Positions 52,766-60,900 of a stretch of 64,000 bases of DNA are shown here, one piece after another. Both the position numbers and the translations under genes were made by a program. Every line of letters begins with the position of its first letter. Position 1 is the stretch's first letter. Source of the DNA: Paenibacillus thiaminolyticus (GTDB lineage: Bacteria > Bacillota > Bacilli > Paenibacillales > Paenibacillaceae); contig NZ_CP041405.1 of NCBI RefSeq assembly GCF_007066085.1, forward strand, positions 3,445,001-3,509,000. The letters run 5' to 3'. The notes under the pieces are model-generated. The model was not told the origin of the DNA. It saw only the letters and a program-made list of their open reading frames with translations, and did not search any database.

Positions 52766-52960
52766 TCAGAACTCCGTCATCCTTTCCAAGTATTCTTTTA
52801 CTTTTGGATCGTTTGGTTCAAGCAAGTTCAGAACGTTCTTTTATAAGTGTCTTTAGTAGAGCTGAGTCTAGCAAGAAATCACTCCCTAAGTACCATTGGA
52901 TTTCTCTAACTGATATTTATAAAAGTTTCGTATTCTTATTCTCCTTGGTGTCATATAGTC
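52766..52960 (-). pseudogene. Decayed small gene, probably immunity
   Basis: Read leftward, fragments FYKYQLEKSNGT, SDFLLDSALLKTLIKERSEL and LEPNDPKVKEYLERMTEF (stop at 52766) lie in different frames and join into one plausible ~60-residue sequence. No family recognised. Confidence 0.45.
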
Positions 52961-53043
52961 ACCGCTATTGATTGACATTCTAACCGCCCATGAGTCGCAT
53001 TATATTCTGTTTTTGCCATCAACTCCTTTAATTTCGGGTACGC

Positions 53044-53093
53044 AAAAAAAGCTCATTCCATACTTATGGTTTAAGTTTGGAATAAGCGTTTTG
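53044..53093 (-). terminator. Cassette-type terminator, copy 3
   Basis: Read leftward, GCTTATTCC / GGAATGAGC followed by TTTTTTTGCG. It is the first strong terminator after the VgrG2-immunity pair, so the operon should end here and the orphan cassettes beyond should be silent. Confidence 0.8.
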
Positions 53094-53185
53094 ATAGGTT
53101 CAAGTGATTTTCATGTTTATAGTCGTACAAATTGATATTGGTAAGATGTATATAAAATTTATAAAAACTGTTTATAGAGTCAACA

Positions 53186-53524
53186 TTACTCGTAATCGTA
53201 CTCCCATTGGGCAAAACGACTTAATAACAGGCTAGTCTTTTCCCAAGAATCGCTAGAGCAAGCTTTAATTATTTTTTCAATTTCATGTTCTGCTTTATTA
53301 ATATTAAAATCATTTGTAATAAGGAGGCCTCTTCCAACTTTTATCTCATTTCCTGTTAACAATTTACCTAAGTACTTGGGACTTATAATGGTAAATTTAT
53401 ATATTTCAGAACCGTTTATACCCTCAATACCTATATCAGCCTCTAACTTCACACAAAAATCTTCTGGTTCGTCTCCCCAATCCTCAGAAAAAATATGGAT
53501 GGCTTTTATTTCAGCATTTATCAT
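53186..53524 (-). CDS. Predicted cognate immunity protein of VgrG2
   Basis: An approximately 112-aa protein (MINAEIKAIHIFSEDWGD...) of unknown family, acidic. ATG 53524 is chosen because AGGGG lies 9 nt upstream; a GTG at 53533 is too close. It begins about a dozen nt after the VgrG2 stop, the usual toxin-immunity arrangement. Confidence 0.7.
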   Translation of the reverse strand: MINAEIKAIHIFSEDWGDEPEDFCVKLEADIGIEGINGSEIYKFTIISPKYLGKLLTGNEIKVGRGLLITNDFNINKAEHEIEKIIKACSSDSWEKTSLLLSRFAQWEYDYE

Positions 53525-53535
53525 CGTTTTCACCC

Positions 53536-56511
53536 CTATTTATTATAAGACCATTTTGATGATGGATCTTTTAAATCTGTAATCCATATGTGAGCATTCC
53601 TTATTTCGAGAGTTTCTATTTTACCGTTTCTTAGCGAGTTAGTCACTCTTGTATTTTCTTGATAGTTTGCTTTCCAGACCCCATCTCTAGGTTTATATTG
53701 TAACCTAAAAGCTCTTAATCCATCTTCACTAGAAAAACCAAGTAAATCGCCTGTTTTTTTATCTCTAATTTCCTTAAAGCCATTACCAACCCATGCTTTC
53801 CCTGCTTCAATTGCTGTTTTAGAATCTCCATACCCGATATTAGTCATCCCTTTTCCTTCTTTGGCCCCTAGTAATATTTGCGATGGTGTCTTTTGATGAC
53901 CATTAATTGCGATTTCATCAGCATATTTACTATTTTGGAATGGATGAGAACCCGCACCCTCAGTTTGTCCCTTTCCTTGTGACCCCTTCCCTGAAGTACT
54001 CTCCATAACATTCCAGTAATTCTTCTGGTTCTTCGTCAGCCCAGATGGTTGTTTAACTGTACCCTGACGTGAATATATATAACCACCAGCAGGGGCCACC
54101 TTCAAACCAAACTTATTATTATCTGCCATGTTTTCAAGAGACTCTCTTAGCCCTTGAATCCCATTCTTGAAGCTTTCTTTGACCATTTTTTGGCCAACTT
54201 TATACTCAAAAAACTTATCTCCTGTCCACACTTTTAGCTTCCCATTGACTACTTTCAATGGACTTATTGCACTTTTGATAAATTTGGGCATTCCTATTTT
54301 GAATCCCGGCGGAATATCGTACGTCGTGCGCTCTCGGACAAAGAAGAAGTTCAATCGTCTGACATTCGGTTCATCATGGAACTGTTCCTCAAGGCCATTC
54401 GCTATCATTATTTTATCTTCTAAAGACAACCTATTGTCTTCCCAGGCATTATAATGCTCAGGGTCGGTGATTCTGCCAAATAGGATGTCCCTCATCCCCT
54501 GCTTCCGAAGCTGGTTCGGGAGGTGCAGAGTATCAATGGCTTGAAACCGCTCGATCAACCGATTCAATCTGTTATTCGTTTCCCATACCTCGTCGGGGAT
54601 TCGGCTTGCGCCAATTTCCACGGACCGGCTGAAATGAATGAGAAAATTCACGAGCTTCTCTTTCGTTTGCGGTTCTCTTAGACCTTTGGCGCCAGTAAAA
54701 ACTTTCCCCAGCAAGTACGATAATTCCCCGTACATTTGACGCCTCAATTCCTTCTCTTCATCCGTCCAATGCGTCGAATCATACAAGGCCTTGATGATTC
54801 CATTCATAATACCAGGGCCTGTGTGGGCGGAAGCAACGGGCATCATTGCAAGCGTGCCTAGAGCGCTCTGCGCCAAGCGGCCGATGGTACCCACAATCGG
54901 GATCATTCCCAGAACACTCAGCGCAGCGGACATCATTTGTCCTATCTGGGCCCGGTTGTCAGAAGATGCACTAGACGCCTGAGACTTCGCTTCCTGTGCA
55001 GCCGTATAAGCCTCTACCGTCATCAACGGGGGTTCAGGCACCGGTTCCAGATCGGTGACATGCACTGGCGCTTTGACGCTTCCTTCTTGGGTAAGAAGGC
55101 CGGAGCGCAGATCCGACTCCCCATCCAGAACCAGACTGCTCTCCCCGCCTCGTAAATAGATCGCTTCGCCAGCTTCCATGTTCCACCGCTCGCCTGCTTG
55201 AGCGGAGAAGCTGCCGCCGCGGATGGCAATGCTTCCCGAACTACGGATCTTCACTCCGCTCTGTTCATCGAGCTGAATGACCATGCCTCTTCCCGCATGC
55301 AGACGAAGTTCGTTGGCCACCAGATCGAACCCGTTGCCTTGTTTGTTATGCCAAGCTTTCGCTTCCGGCTTCCGACCCGGATCCCGACTGCGCAGTGCTC
55401 CGCGAACGACCGCTTCCGCTTCTCTCGCGGAAGGCAGGTACAACTGAACGTGCTCCCCTAGATCAGGCATGCTGTACCACCCTGTGTGTCCTTCTGCAAC
55501 GTAGGTTGTCATATAAGGGAACCAGCAGCCATCTGTTGTAGTATCATGCTTTTCGTCGAGATCAAGCTTAAGTTGGACGCGATCTCGCTCTACCCCGCAT
55601 ACGGCAGCTCCCATGACAGCGCCTGCGGCAAGCGAATTCTCTTGGCGAGACCAGACGGCGTTCTCCTCCAAGCATAATTGATATGTATGAAGAAGCAACC
55701 CTTGTTTCATTTCACTTACCGCCTCGATCACTACCGTTAGCGCGCCGTCTGGGAGGCGTAGACGGTCACCCAATGAACAATAATATTCCAGTTCAATCGA
55801 ATATATTGTTACCGGAGTGATCATGTTCTCCCCGATACCAGGGCTCCCGTTCAACCCTTCCTGCCCATGCAAAATCTTTTTTCTCCGATAAGGAATATGG
55901 CGATCCAGCTCCCGTAGCCTTCCCTCAGGGAGTCCAAAAAAGAACTTTGGAGCGTTTGCCGTAACTTCAGGTACTAAGACCGTCCCGAACCGGGAAGCCA
56001 TTCGCTTAAGAAAAGCCCAGTCTGTCTCCTTGAATTGCAATGTGAAGGCTTCTAACGGTGTGGCTTCACTTGAAGTGTCAATCACATCTGCTCCCTTGTA
56101 ATTCTCGATTACACGCTCGATCAGTTCCTCGTAAGATACATCGGCTGGATGAAAGGAACGCCTCTTGATTTGCACATCCAGTTCATACGTCCACGAGACC
56201 GCTTCCAAGGTTACATAAAATATGCCACGGACTATACGGACTGTTCGAGTGAGCAGTTGTCCCTGGAACAATGTCCGCAGGACACTGCCGTCATCCGTGA
56301 TCTGATGCACCGTGACGGATTCGCCCGCATCCGATGAATCAATCACCCGCTCTCCTTGTTCCTCACTCAGGATGCCGCTTAGCACCATTCGGGCATGATG
56401 ATTAACCCGCTGCTCGATTCGCAGGTCCGTAATTTGCTGTACTCCGTATTTCCATAAGAGGCGCACATTATGATACCCTGCTAAGTCTATAAACTCCCCC
56501 GTCTGATTCAT
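53536..56511 (-). CDS. VgrG-like spike with C-terminal toxin extension (VgrG2)
   Basis: A 991-aa evolved spike. Residues ~1-480 are a phage baseplate V/VgrG-Pvc8 spike: the gp27-like part includes FKETDWAFLKRMASRFGT, the OB-fold EGHTGWYSMPDLGEHVQLYL, and a short beta-helix (GGSFSAQAGERWNMEAGEAI). Residues ~530-570 are hydrophobic (SVLGMIPIVGTIGRLAQSA). A helical region follows, then the conserved junction VWTGDKFFEYKVGQK (~762), [12 protein letters not shown] (~833) and a ~145-residue C-terminal domain (AIEAGKAWVGNGFKEIRDKK, FRLQYKPRDGVWKANYQ) that is probably the toxin, type not recognised. Composition becomes AT-rich after about 54300, marking the exchangeable part. Start ATG follows GGAGGAGAAG. 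Confidence 0.85.
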   Translation of the reverse strand: MNQTGEFIDLAGYHNVRLLWKYGVQQITDLRIEQRVNHHARMVLSGILSEEQGERVIDSSDAGESVTVHQITDDGSVLRTLFQGQLLTRTVRIVRGIFYVTLEAVSWTYELDVQIKRRSFHPADVSYEELIERVIENYKGADVIDTSSEATPLEAFTLQFKETDWAFLKRMASRFGTVLVPEVTANAPKFFFGLPEGRLRELDRHIPYRRKKILHGQEGLNGSPGIGENMITPVTIYSIELEYYCSLGDRLRLPDGALTVVIEAVSEMKQGLLLHTYQLCLEENAVWSRQENSLAAGAVMGAAVCGVERDRVQLKLDLDEKHDTTTDGCWFPYMTTYVAEGHTGWYSMPDLGEHVQLYLPSAREAEAVVRGALRSRDPGRKPEAKAWHNKQGNGFDLVANELRLHAGRGMVIQLDEQSGVKIRSSGSIAIRGGSFSAQAGERWNMEAGEAIYLRGGESSLVLDGESDLRSGLLTQEGSVKAPVHVTDLEPVPEPPLMTVEAYTAAQEAKSQASSASSDNRAQIGQMMSAALSVLGMIPIVGTIGRLAQSALGTLAMMPVASAHTGPGIMNGIIKALYDSTHWTDEEKELRRQMYGELSYLLGKVFTGAKGLREPQTKEKLVNFLIHFSRSVEIGASRIPDEVWETNNRLNRLIERFQAIDTLHLPNQLRKQGMRDILFGRITDPEHYNAWEDNRLSLEDKIMIANGLEEQFHDEPNVRRLNFFFVRERTTYDIPPGFKIGMPKFIKSAISPLKVVNGKLKVWTGDKFFEYKVGQKMVKESFKNGIQGLRESLENMADNNKFGLKVAPAGGYIYSRQGTVKQPSGLTKNQKNYWNVMESTSGKGSQGKGQTEGAGSHPFQNSKYADEIAINGHQKTPSQILLGAKEGKGMTNIGYGDSKTAIEAGKAWVGNGFKEIRDKKTGDLLGFSSEDGLRAFRLQYKPRDGVWKANYQENTRVTNSLRNGKIETLEIRNAHIWITDLKDPSSKWSYNK

Positions 56512-56586
56512 CTTCTCCTCCTCCCCGGATAGTAGCAGACGCGCTACGGCAGCGCATTGAGCTCCTGCCGCTTGCCCGCTTATCCA

Positions 56587-57012
56587 TCAATCCAGGTCCT
56601 GCCCATCGTTCTCGATCCGAATCGTTCCGCAATACAGGCATTGATGGGTGCAACGGCTTAGCAGGGCCGGTTTCCCATCTACCAACACATCTCCTTTTCC
56701 ATTAGCCCAGGGAATCGTCACTACAGGAACACAAGGCGCTTTCTTAACGCCATAGATATCCACCATATTGCTGGCCTGTACGGCTGGATTGAGCGGACTG
56801 AAGCAGTTGCCGAAGGAAGGTATGTTAATCCCGGGCACGAAGTCTCCCGTATTCAACTGAGCCTTGCCTTTGAGATAGGTGCCATGGCTTTGCAGCATCT
56901 TAAGCCGTCCCGGCTGAGTCCCGTAACTGCAGCTAATAATCGCTCCTGCCACGACATAGCTTTCTTTGGCGCCTTTGCCCGGTTCGATGCGAATTTCCTG
57001 TGGTTTGCTCAT
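56587..57012 (-). CDS. DUF4280 PAAR-like spike-tip protein
   Basis: A 141-aa protein of the DUF4280 family, PAAR-like tips that sharpen VgrG spikes. Seen: YVVAGAIISCSYGTQPGRLKM near the N-terminus, the conserved NIPSFGNCFSPLNPAVQ, and the C-terminal cysteine-rich VDGKPALLSRCTHQCLYCG. ATG 57012 follows AAAGGGG. Placed directly before the toxin-bearing VgrG2, it probably caps it. Confidence 0.88.
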   Translation of the reverse strand: MSKPQEIRIEPGKGAKESYVVAGAIISCSYGTQPGRLKMLQSHGTYLKGKAQLNTGDFVPGINIPSFGNCFSPLNPAVQASNMVDIYGVKKAPCVPVVTIPWANGKGDVLVDGKPALLSRCTHQCLYCGTIRIENDGQDLD

Positions 57013-57037
57013 TTATCGCACACCCCTTTCTCATGGC

Positions 57038-57556
57038 TTAATCCCTTTCCACTTCTTCAAGGCGAATTCCGTAAAAGTCCCTTCTCAGCATGCTCTCGGC
57101 CACAGCCAAGTTCACAATCCATATCGTTTCGCGCACGCCATCCACCTGGAAAAACGGTTCGTATGTTTTGTTGCCTTCTAGCACGAGCCGTTTCAATGCC
57201 CCGTCCTTGAAATATTCGCTTCGGGTAGAGAGACAGCGAGTTCGGGGCGGACAGGCGTTCCAGTACACTTCTTGATGCACCCGTCTGACATCAGTCAGCA
57301 TGACTAGATTCCAGTGCATATCAGGCATATACTTCTCAAGCAATTGCTTGAATGTATCCGAAACTAACGGCAATGGCCGTTCTAAAAAATCCACGTATTC
57401 CACATGTTCCTGCTCTCGAATCGGAAAGGACAGAGAGGATGAATCCCCCTCAGTCTTTCCATTCTCCGGCAACTGGAAGAGGGAATTTGACAAACCGACC
57501 GGAACAGCACGTCCCTCAATCCGACCGTCCTCAGCAAGCTTGAAGTACCGGTTCAT
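57038..57556 (-). CDS. Imm11-like protein (DUF1629-type)
   Basis: An approximately 172-aa protein. NLVMLTDVRRVHQEVYWNAC, CLSTRSEYFKDGALKRLVLE and ESMLRRDFYGIRLEEVE resemble the Imm11 immunity family. Start ATG 57556 (MNRYFKLAEDGRIEG) overlaps the pentapeptide gene stop by 4 nt and has AGGGGAG upstream. In this position, before the spike tip and not after a toxin, it could be immunity to a toxin function elsewhere or a structural/adaptor protein that shares the fold. Confidence 0.65.
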   Translation of the reverse strand: MNRYFKLAEDGRIEGRAVPVGLSNSLFQLPENGKTEGDSSSLSFPIREQEHVEYVDFLERPLPLVSDTFKQLLEKYMPDMHWNLVMLTDVRRVHQEVYWNACPPRTRCLSTRSEYFKDGALKRLVLEGNKTYEPFFQVDGVRETIWIVNLAVAESMLRRDFYGIRLEEVERD

Positions 57557-58761
57557 GATGGACTCCCCTTTCCTTGAGACAGTGACAGACAAGCCTCTCG
57601 TTCCGGAAATATTGCACCGTCAAGACATGAATCGGAGAAATCCGTATCTGTCAAATTGGCCTCACGGAAATCCGCATTTGTCAGATCCGACTTCTGGAAC
57701 CGGACACCTTGAAGACTGGCTCCACGGAAGTTGGCTCCCCGCAAACAGGTCCTCACAAAGACGGCGCCATCCAATTTAGCCCTTGTAAAATCGGCTTCCG
57801 CCAAGTCACAGTCCGTAAAACGGACGCCTTCCACACAGGGAGGCGCCCAATCCGGTACCGGCATGCCCGCTTTCCCCTGCACATTGCGAAAGATTGAGGC
57901 CTTCATGGAGCTTCCGCTATATTTGGCCCCTTGGACGAGACTGTATGAAAAATCGGCGCTGTCCAATTGGCAGTCATTCCAAACCGTACCCAGCAGAAAC
58001 CCTTCACCCAATCGGCTTCTCTTCAGATCGCAGTTCCGGAACGAGCTATAGCGAAAATCAAGCGCATGATAGTCACCGCTTGATAAATCAAATCCATAAA
58101 AATCCTCATATGTATACGCAGCCGAATCATTCTTCTCCTGAAGCCAAGCTCTCACTTCCTCCGAGTCCCGCTCCCGCTCATCCAATCGGAATACACATTC
58201 GCTATGGGAGAGATATTCTCCGACGCGCACCTCAAACACCGCTTCCTTCTTCAGCTCCTTGAACTCAAGCAGAGCAGCCGCCTCCATCATAGAGAGACGG
58301 ATCAGATTCACAACAAAGCGATGGAAATGCTCCGCTTCCAGAAGCCGTATCCGATCAAGCTGCGGCAAGGTGACCGCTCCGGAATAGCCGGTAGCCGCCC
58401 GTGTCAGTTCATCCATGAGGCGGTCCAAATAACAAAAAACCCAGGAGGCATCATAGGTGTCCTCAACCGGGCGGGAATCGAACAACCACGAGGCGTCAGA
58501 CGCTTGGACAAGATAACTGGCACGGTCATGCGCAATATCGGTCCTTAGCATGGAGTACGTAATAAATCCAATACGTCCTTTCTCTCCTGCAAGCTGCTTC
58601 ATGCGGATAGACATACACAGTTCCTGAAAAGAATGGACGAATTCTCTCATCCATGCCGTCTTCTCTTCCTTCCAGCAATCCATGAACTCACGAAGCACTT
58701 TCTGCCGTGCCAAGGGTACTGCCTGCTCTCTGAAATGCGCCAATGCTTCCTCTCTGCTCAC
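57553..58761 (-). CDS. Pentapeptide-repeat protein
   Basis: A 402-aa protein. The N-terminal ~210 residues are helical with no known family. From ~225 onward there are pentapeptide repeats of the A(D/N)LXX type (LDFRYSSFRNCDLKRSRLGE, ADFTRAKLDGAVF, ANFRGASLQGVRF, ADFREANLTDTDF), which fold into a right-handed quadrilateral beta-helix. GTG start at 58761 with GGGGAGGGAG. Between the VgrG1 and PAAR-like genes it is likely an effector or adaptor of the spike. Confidence 0.88.
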   Translation of the reverse strand: MSREEALAHFREQAVPLARQKVLREFMDCWKEEKTAWMREFVHSFQELCMSIRMKQLAGEKGRIGFITYSMLRTDIAHDRASYLVQASDASWLFDSRPVEDTYDASWVFCYLDRLMDELTRAATGYSGAVTLPQLDRIRLLEAEHFHRFVVNLIRLSMMEAAALLEFKELKKEAVFEVRVGEYLSHSECVFRLDERERDSEEVRAWLQEKNDSAAYTYEDFYGFDLSSGDYHALDFRYSSFRNCDLKRSRLGEGFLLGTVWNDCQLDSADFSYSLVQGAKYSGSSMKASIFRNVQGKAGMPVPDWAPPCVEGVRFTDCDLAEADFTRAKLDGAVFVRTCLRGANFRGASLQGVRFQKSDLTNADFREANLTDTDFSDSCLDGAIFPEREACLSLSQGKGSPS

Positions 58762-58783
58762 AACGCTCCCTCCCCTCAGCCGC

Positions 58784-60199
58784 TCAGTTGGAGTTGACAG
58801 TGGCGCCTGTCAGGCTTGCATGTCCGCCCAGATGGAGCTGGCTTCCCTTGCAGCTAAGGTTCATCTCGCTTCCGGCAGATAGTACCACTTTCTTCGCAGC
58901 GTTCATCGTAATATCTCCGTCCGCTGTAATGCTGATATTTTTACTGCTGGCAATGTGAATGCCCTCTTGCTCATTCAGCCGAATGTAAATGGCTCCCTCT
59001 TTACCTGTAATGACCACCTCGTCAGGAGCCAGCATAATTTCCTTCCCATAGGGAGTCCGAAATATTTTGACTTCCGGGTTATTTAGTTTATCGTTTTCCC
59101 CGGTTCGGGTCTGTTGCCTCGCGGCACCGCCCGCAATGCCTTCTTCCTCCTTGCTGCCAGGAAAATATACCGTTACCGGGTCTCCCATCTCGGGCATGAC
59201 ATACCAACCGGTGCTTCCTTCAGCCGTATACATGGAGGAATAACGGAACCAGCGCGCCTCCTCTATGTTCTGTTCCGGATCGAATTCGAAATGAACTTTT
59301 ACCTTGTCCCCAGCTACACCGATAACCCGCCCATGAATCGAGGCGCCAATCATATTTTCGTTATCATATGCCTTCTGCCGCAGCCCTTTATGAGGACAGA
59401 GCACATAATGATGCTGGACAATGCCATCCGTCATTGCCGTGTACGCTTCGCATACGAATAAACTTTTGCCCTTGAAAAAAACATGGCTTCCCAATTCAAG
59501 CACCCTGTCGGTCTCAATCTCATAAGTGATAAAGTCATCTTCGTTCACCTTCGCCATCTCATTCTCCGTAAAATAACGGAAAGGCTCTACACGCTTCCTG
59601 ACCGTATAATTGCCCTGATCCATGCGGACGGCAGCGTCGCCCTCAAAGATGCCAAAATAAAATTTGGGCTTATCAAATTGTGAAGCCGGCATAAGGCTCG
59701 TATGATACCGGGAGGCCATTCTCCTCAAAAACTCCCAATCGGTCTCATTGTACTGGAGGGCGAACCGGCTCAGCTTGGCTCCTCCTGTCGCTTCATCTAT
59801 CACATCAAGGCCGGGATAGTCCTCGCCGATCGCATTCAGCATCTCTGGAATCGTAATGTGCACATTTTGAAAGGATCGAGTTTTCCGCTTGACATCCATC
59901 AAATAAGTATGGGAGACGGCTTCCACTTCCACATAATAGACGCCCCGTATCACATTTATCTCAATAGAGAGGGCCATCCCGCGGAACAACGGCTTGCTTC
60001 CGCCGTCCTCATCCACTTGATACAGCTCGACGGGAGTATTCGCCTCTGTCATCTCCACATAGCTGCCCTTCTTCTCCTCAGAGACAATTCCAGTGAAGCG
60101 TAACCGGGTATGCTCATTGATCTGCTTCTTCATGGACAGATCGCTTAGGCGAACTAACTCATATGGATAAATTTTTAGGTTGTCATAAGTTAAGCTCAT
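58784..60199 (-). CDS. VgrG/phage baseplate protein V-like spike (VgrG1)
   Basis: A 471-aa spike with no toxin extension. It shares the VgrG2 N-terminal pattern: YNETDWEFLRRMASRYHT in the gp27-like part and EGSTGWYVMPEMGDPVTVYF in the OB-fold. The C-terminal ~90 residues are a regular beta-helix (IHIASSKNISITADGDITMN, LSAGSEMNLSC) ending in TGATVNSN. It fits a structural trimeric spike of a contractile injection machine. Start ATG 60199 with GAGGA upstream, 4 nt after the chaperone-like gene. Confidence 0.9.
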   Translation of the reverse strand: MSLTYDNLKIYPYELVRLSDLSMKKQINEHTRLRFTGIVSEEKKGSYVEMTEANTPVELYQVDEDGGSKPLFRGMALSIEINVIRGVYYVEVEAVSHTYLMDVKRKTRSFQNVHITIPEMLNAIGEDYPGLDVIDEATGGAKLSRFALQYNETDWEFLRRMASRYHTSLMPASQFDKPKFYFGIFEGDAAVRMDQGNYTVRKRVEPFRYFTENEMAKVNEDDFITYEIETDRVLELGSHVFFKGKSLFVCEAYTAMTDGIVQHHYVLCPHKGLRQKAYDNENMIGASIHGRVIGVAGDKVKVHFEFDPEQNIEEARWFRYSSMYTAEGSTGWYVMPEMGDPVTVYFPGSKEEEGIAGGAARQQTRTGENDKLNNPEVKIFRTPYGKEIMLAPDEVVITGKEGAIYIRLNEQEGIHIASSKNISITADGDITMNAAKKVVLSAGSEMNLSCKGSQLHLGGHASLTGATVNSN

Positions 60200-60203
60200 T
60201 CCT

Positions 60204-60863
60204 CTAGCCCCCCCTTTTTTGTTCCTCTTCCACTTGAATGGCCTTCAATATGCTCTTCCCTGCCGGCTTCCATATCTTCGACTCGGCCTCTGAGCAGTTG
60301 AAGGAACATAATAATGCTCTCCCGTTCAGTTCGGTGAATAGCATGTAATGATACAAGTTGCCATCCAATGAACCTGTAATGAACTCGCAATACCCCGCAG
60401 GCTTGCCTTGATTGGTTGCCGTCATGCCTTGTCCTATCCAGGAGCGAACTGGCTGTACAGATCGCAGGACATGCATCATTGTGTCTGTGAAAAATTCAAT
60501 ATCCCGATTGGGAACAGGGTCGGAGGTGTACTGAAATGCCAGGCAGACCGTTCCGGTATCGGTCGAATAAATCAGGGAAGGCCGATGTTCAGAAGGATAT
60601 TTGATACTGGCCTCCTGCTTCGTCAGCATGCGGAAGGTTCTTGGCAAAGGCGCATAAAGCGTACCCTTGATCAATTCGATAAGGAAAAAAGGCACAAGTT
60701 CATCACCAATTCGCACGAGCGGCTGACTCACGTCAATCAAGGCCTCCTCGCTGATCTCTGCTGTATCCACCGGAGGTTTTTCCTCTTCTTCAGCGGTCAA
60801 ATCGCCCCTCTCTGCTTCGAGTTCTTTCATCATCGTGATGATCTTCTCATCGATATGCTCCAC
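60204..60863 (-). CDS. Eag/DUF1795-like candidate chaperone or adaptor
   Basis: An approximately 219-aa protein. The C-terminal ~150 residues (FFTDTMMHVLRSVQPVRSW, YHYMLFTELNGRALLCSFNC, WKPAGKSILKAIQVEEEQK) have the pattern of the DcrB/PsbP-like fold that includes T6SS effector-associated (Eag) chaperones. The first ~40 residues are charged. GTG 60863 has AGGAGGGG 8 nt upstream; the open frame continues to 60911 but overlaps the previous gene. Position directly before VgrG1 supports a role in loading effectors. Confidence 0.65.
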   Translation of the reverse strand: MEHIDEKIITMMKELEAERGDLTAEEEEKPPVDTAEISEEALIDVSQPLVRIGDELVPFFLIELIKGTLYAPLPRTFRMLTKQEASIKYPSEHRPSLIYSTDTGTVCLAFQYTSDPVPNRDIEFFTDTMMHVLRSVQPVRSWIGQGMTATNQGKPAGYCEFITGSLDGNLYHYMLFTELNGRALLCSFNCSEAESKIWKPAGKSILKAIQVEEEQKRGG

Positions 60864-60900
60864 GATGCACCCCTCCTGGCTGTATAATTCAAAACATGGT

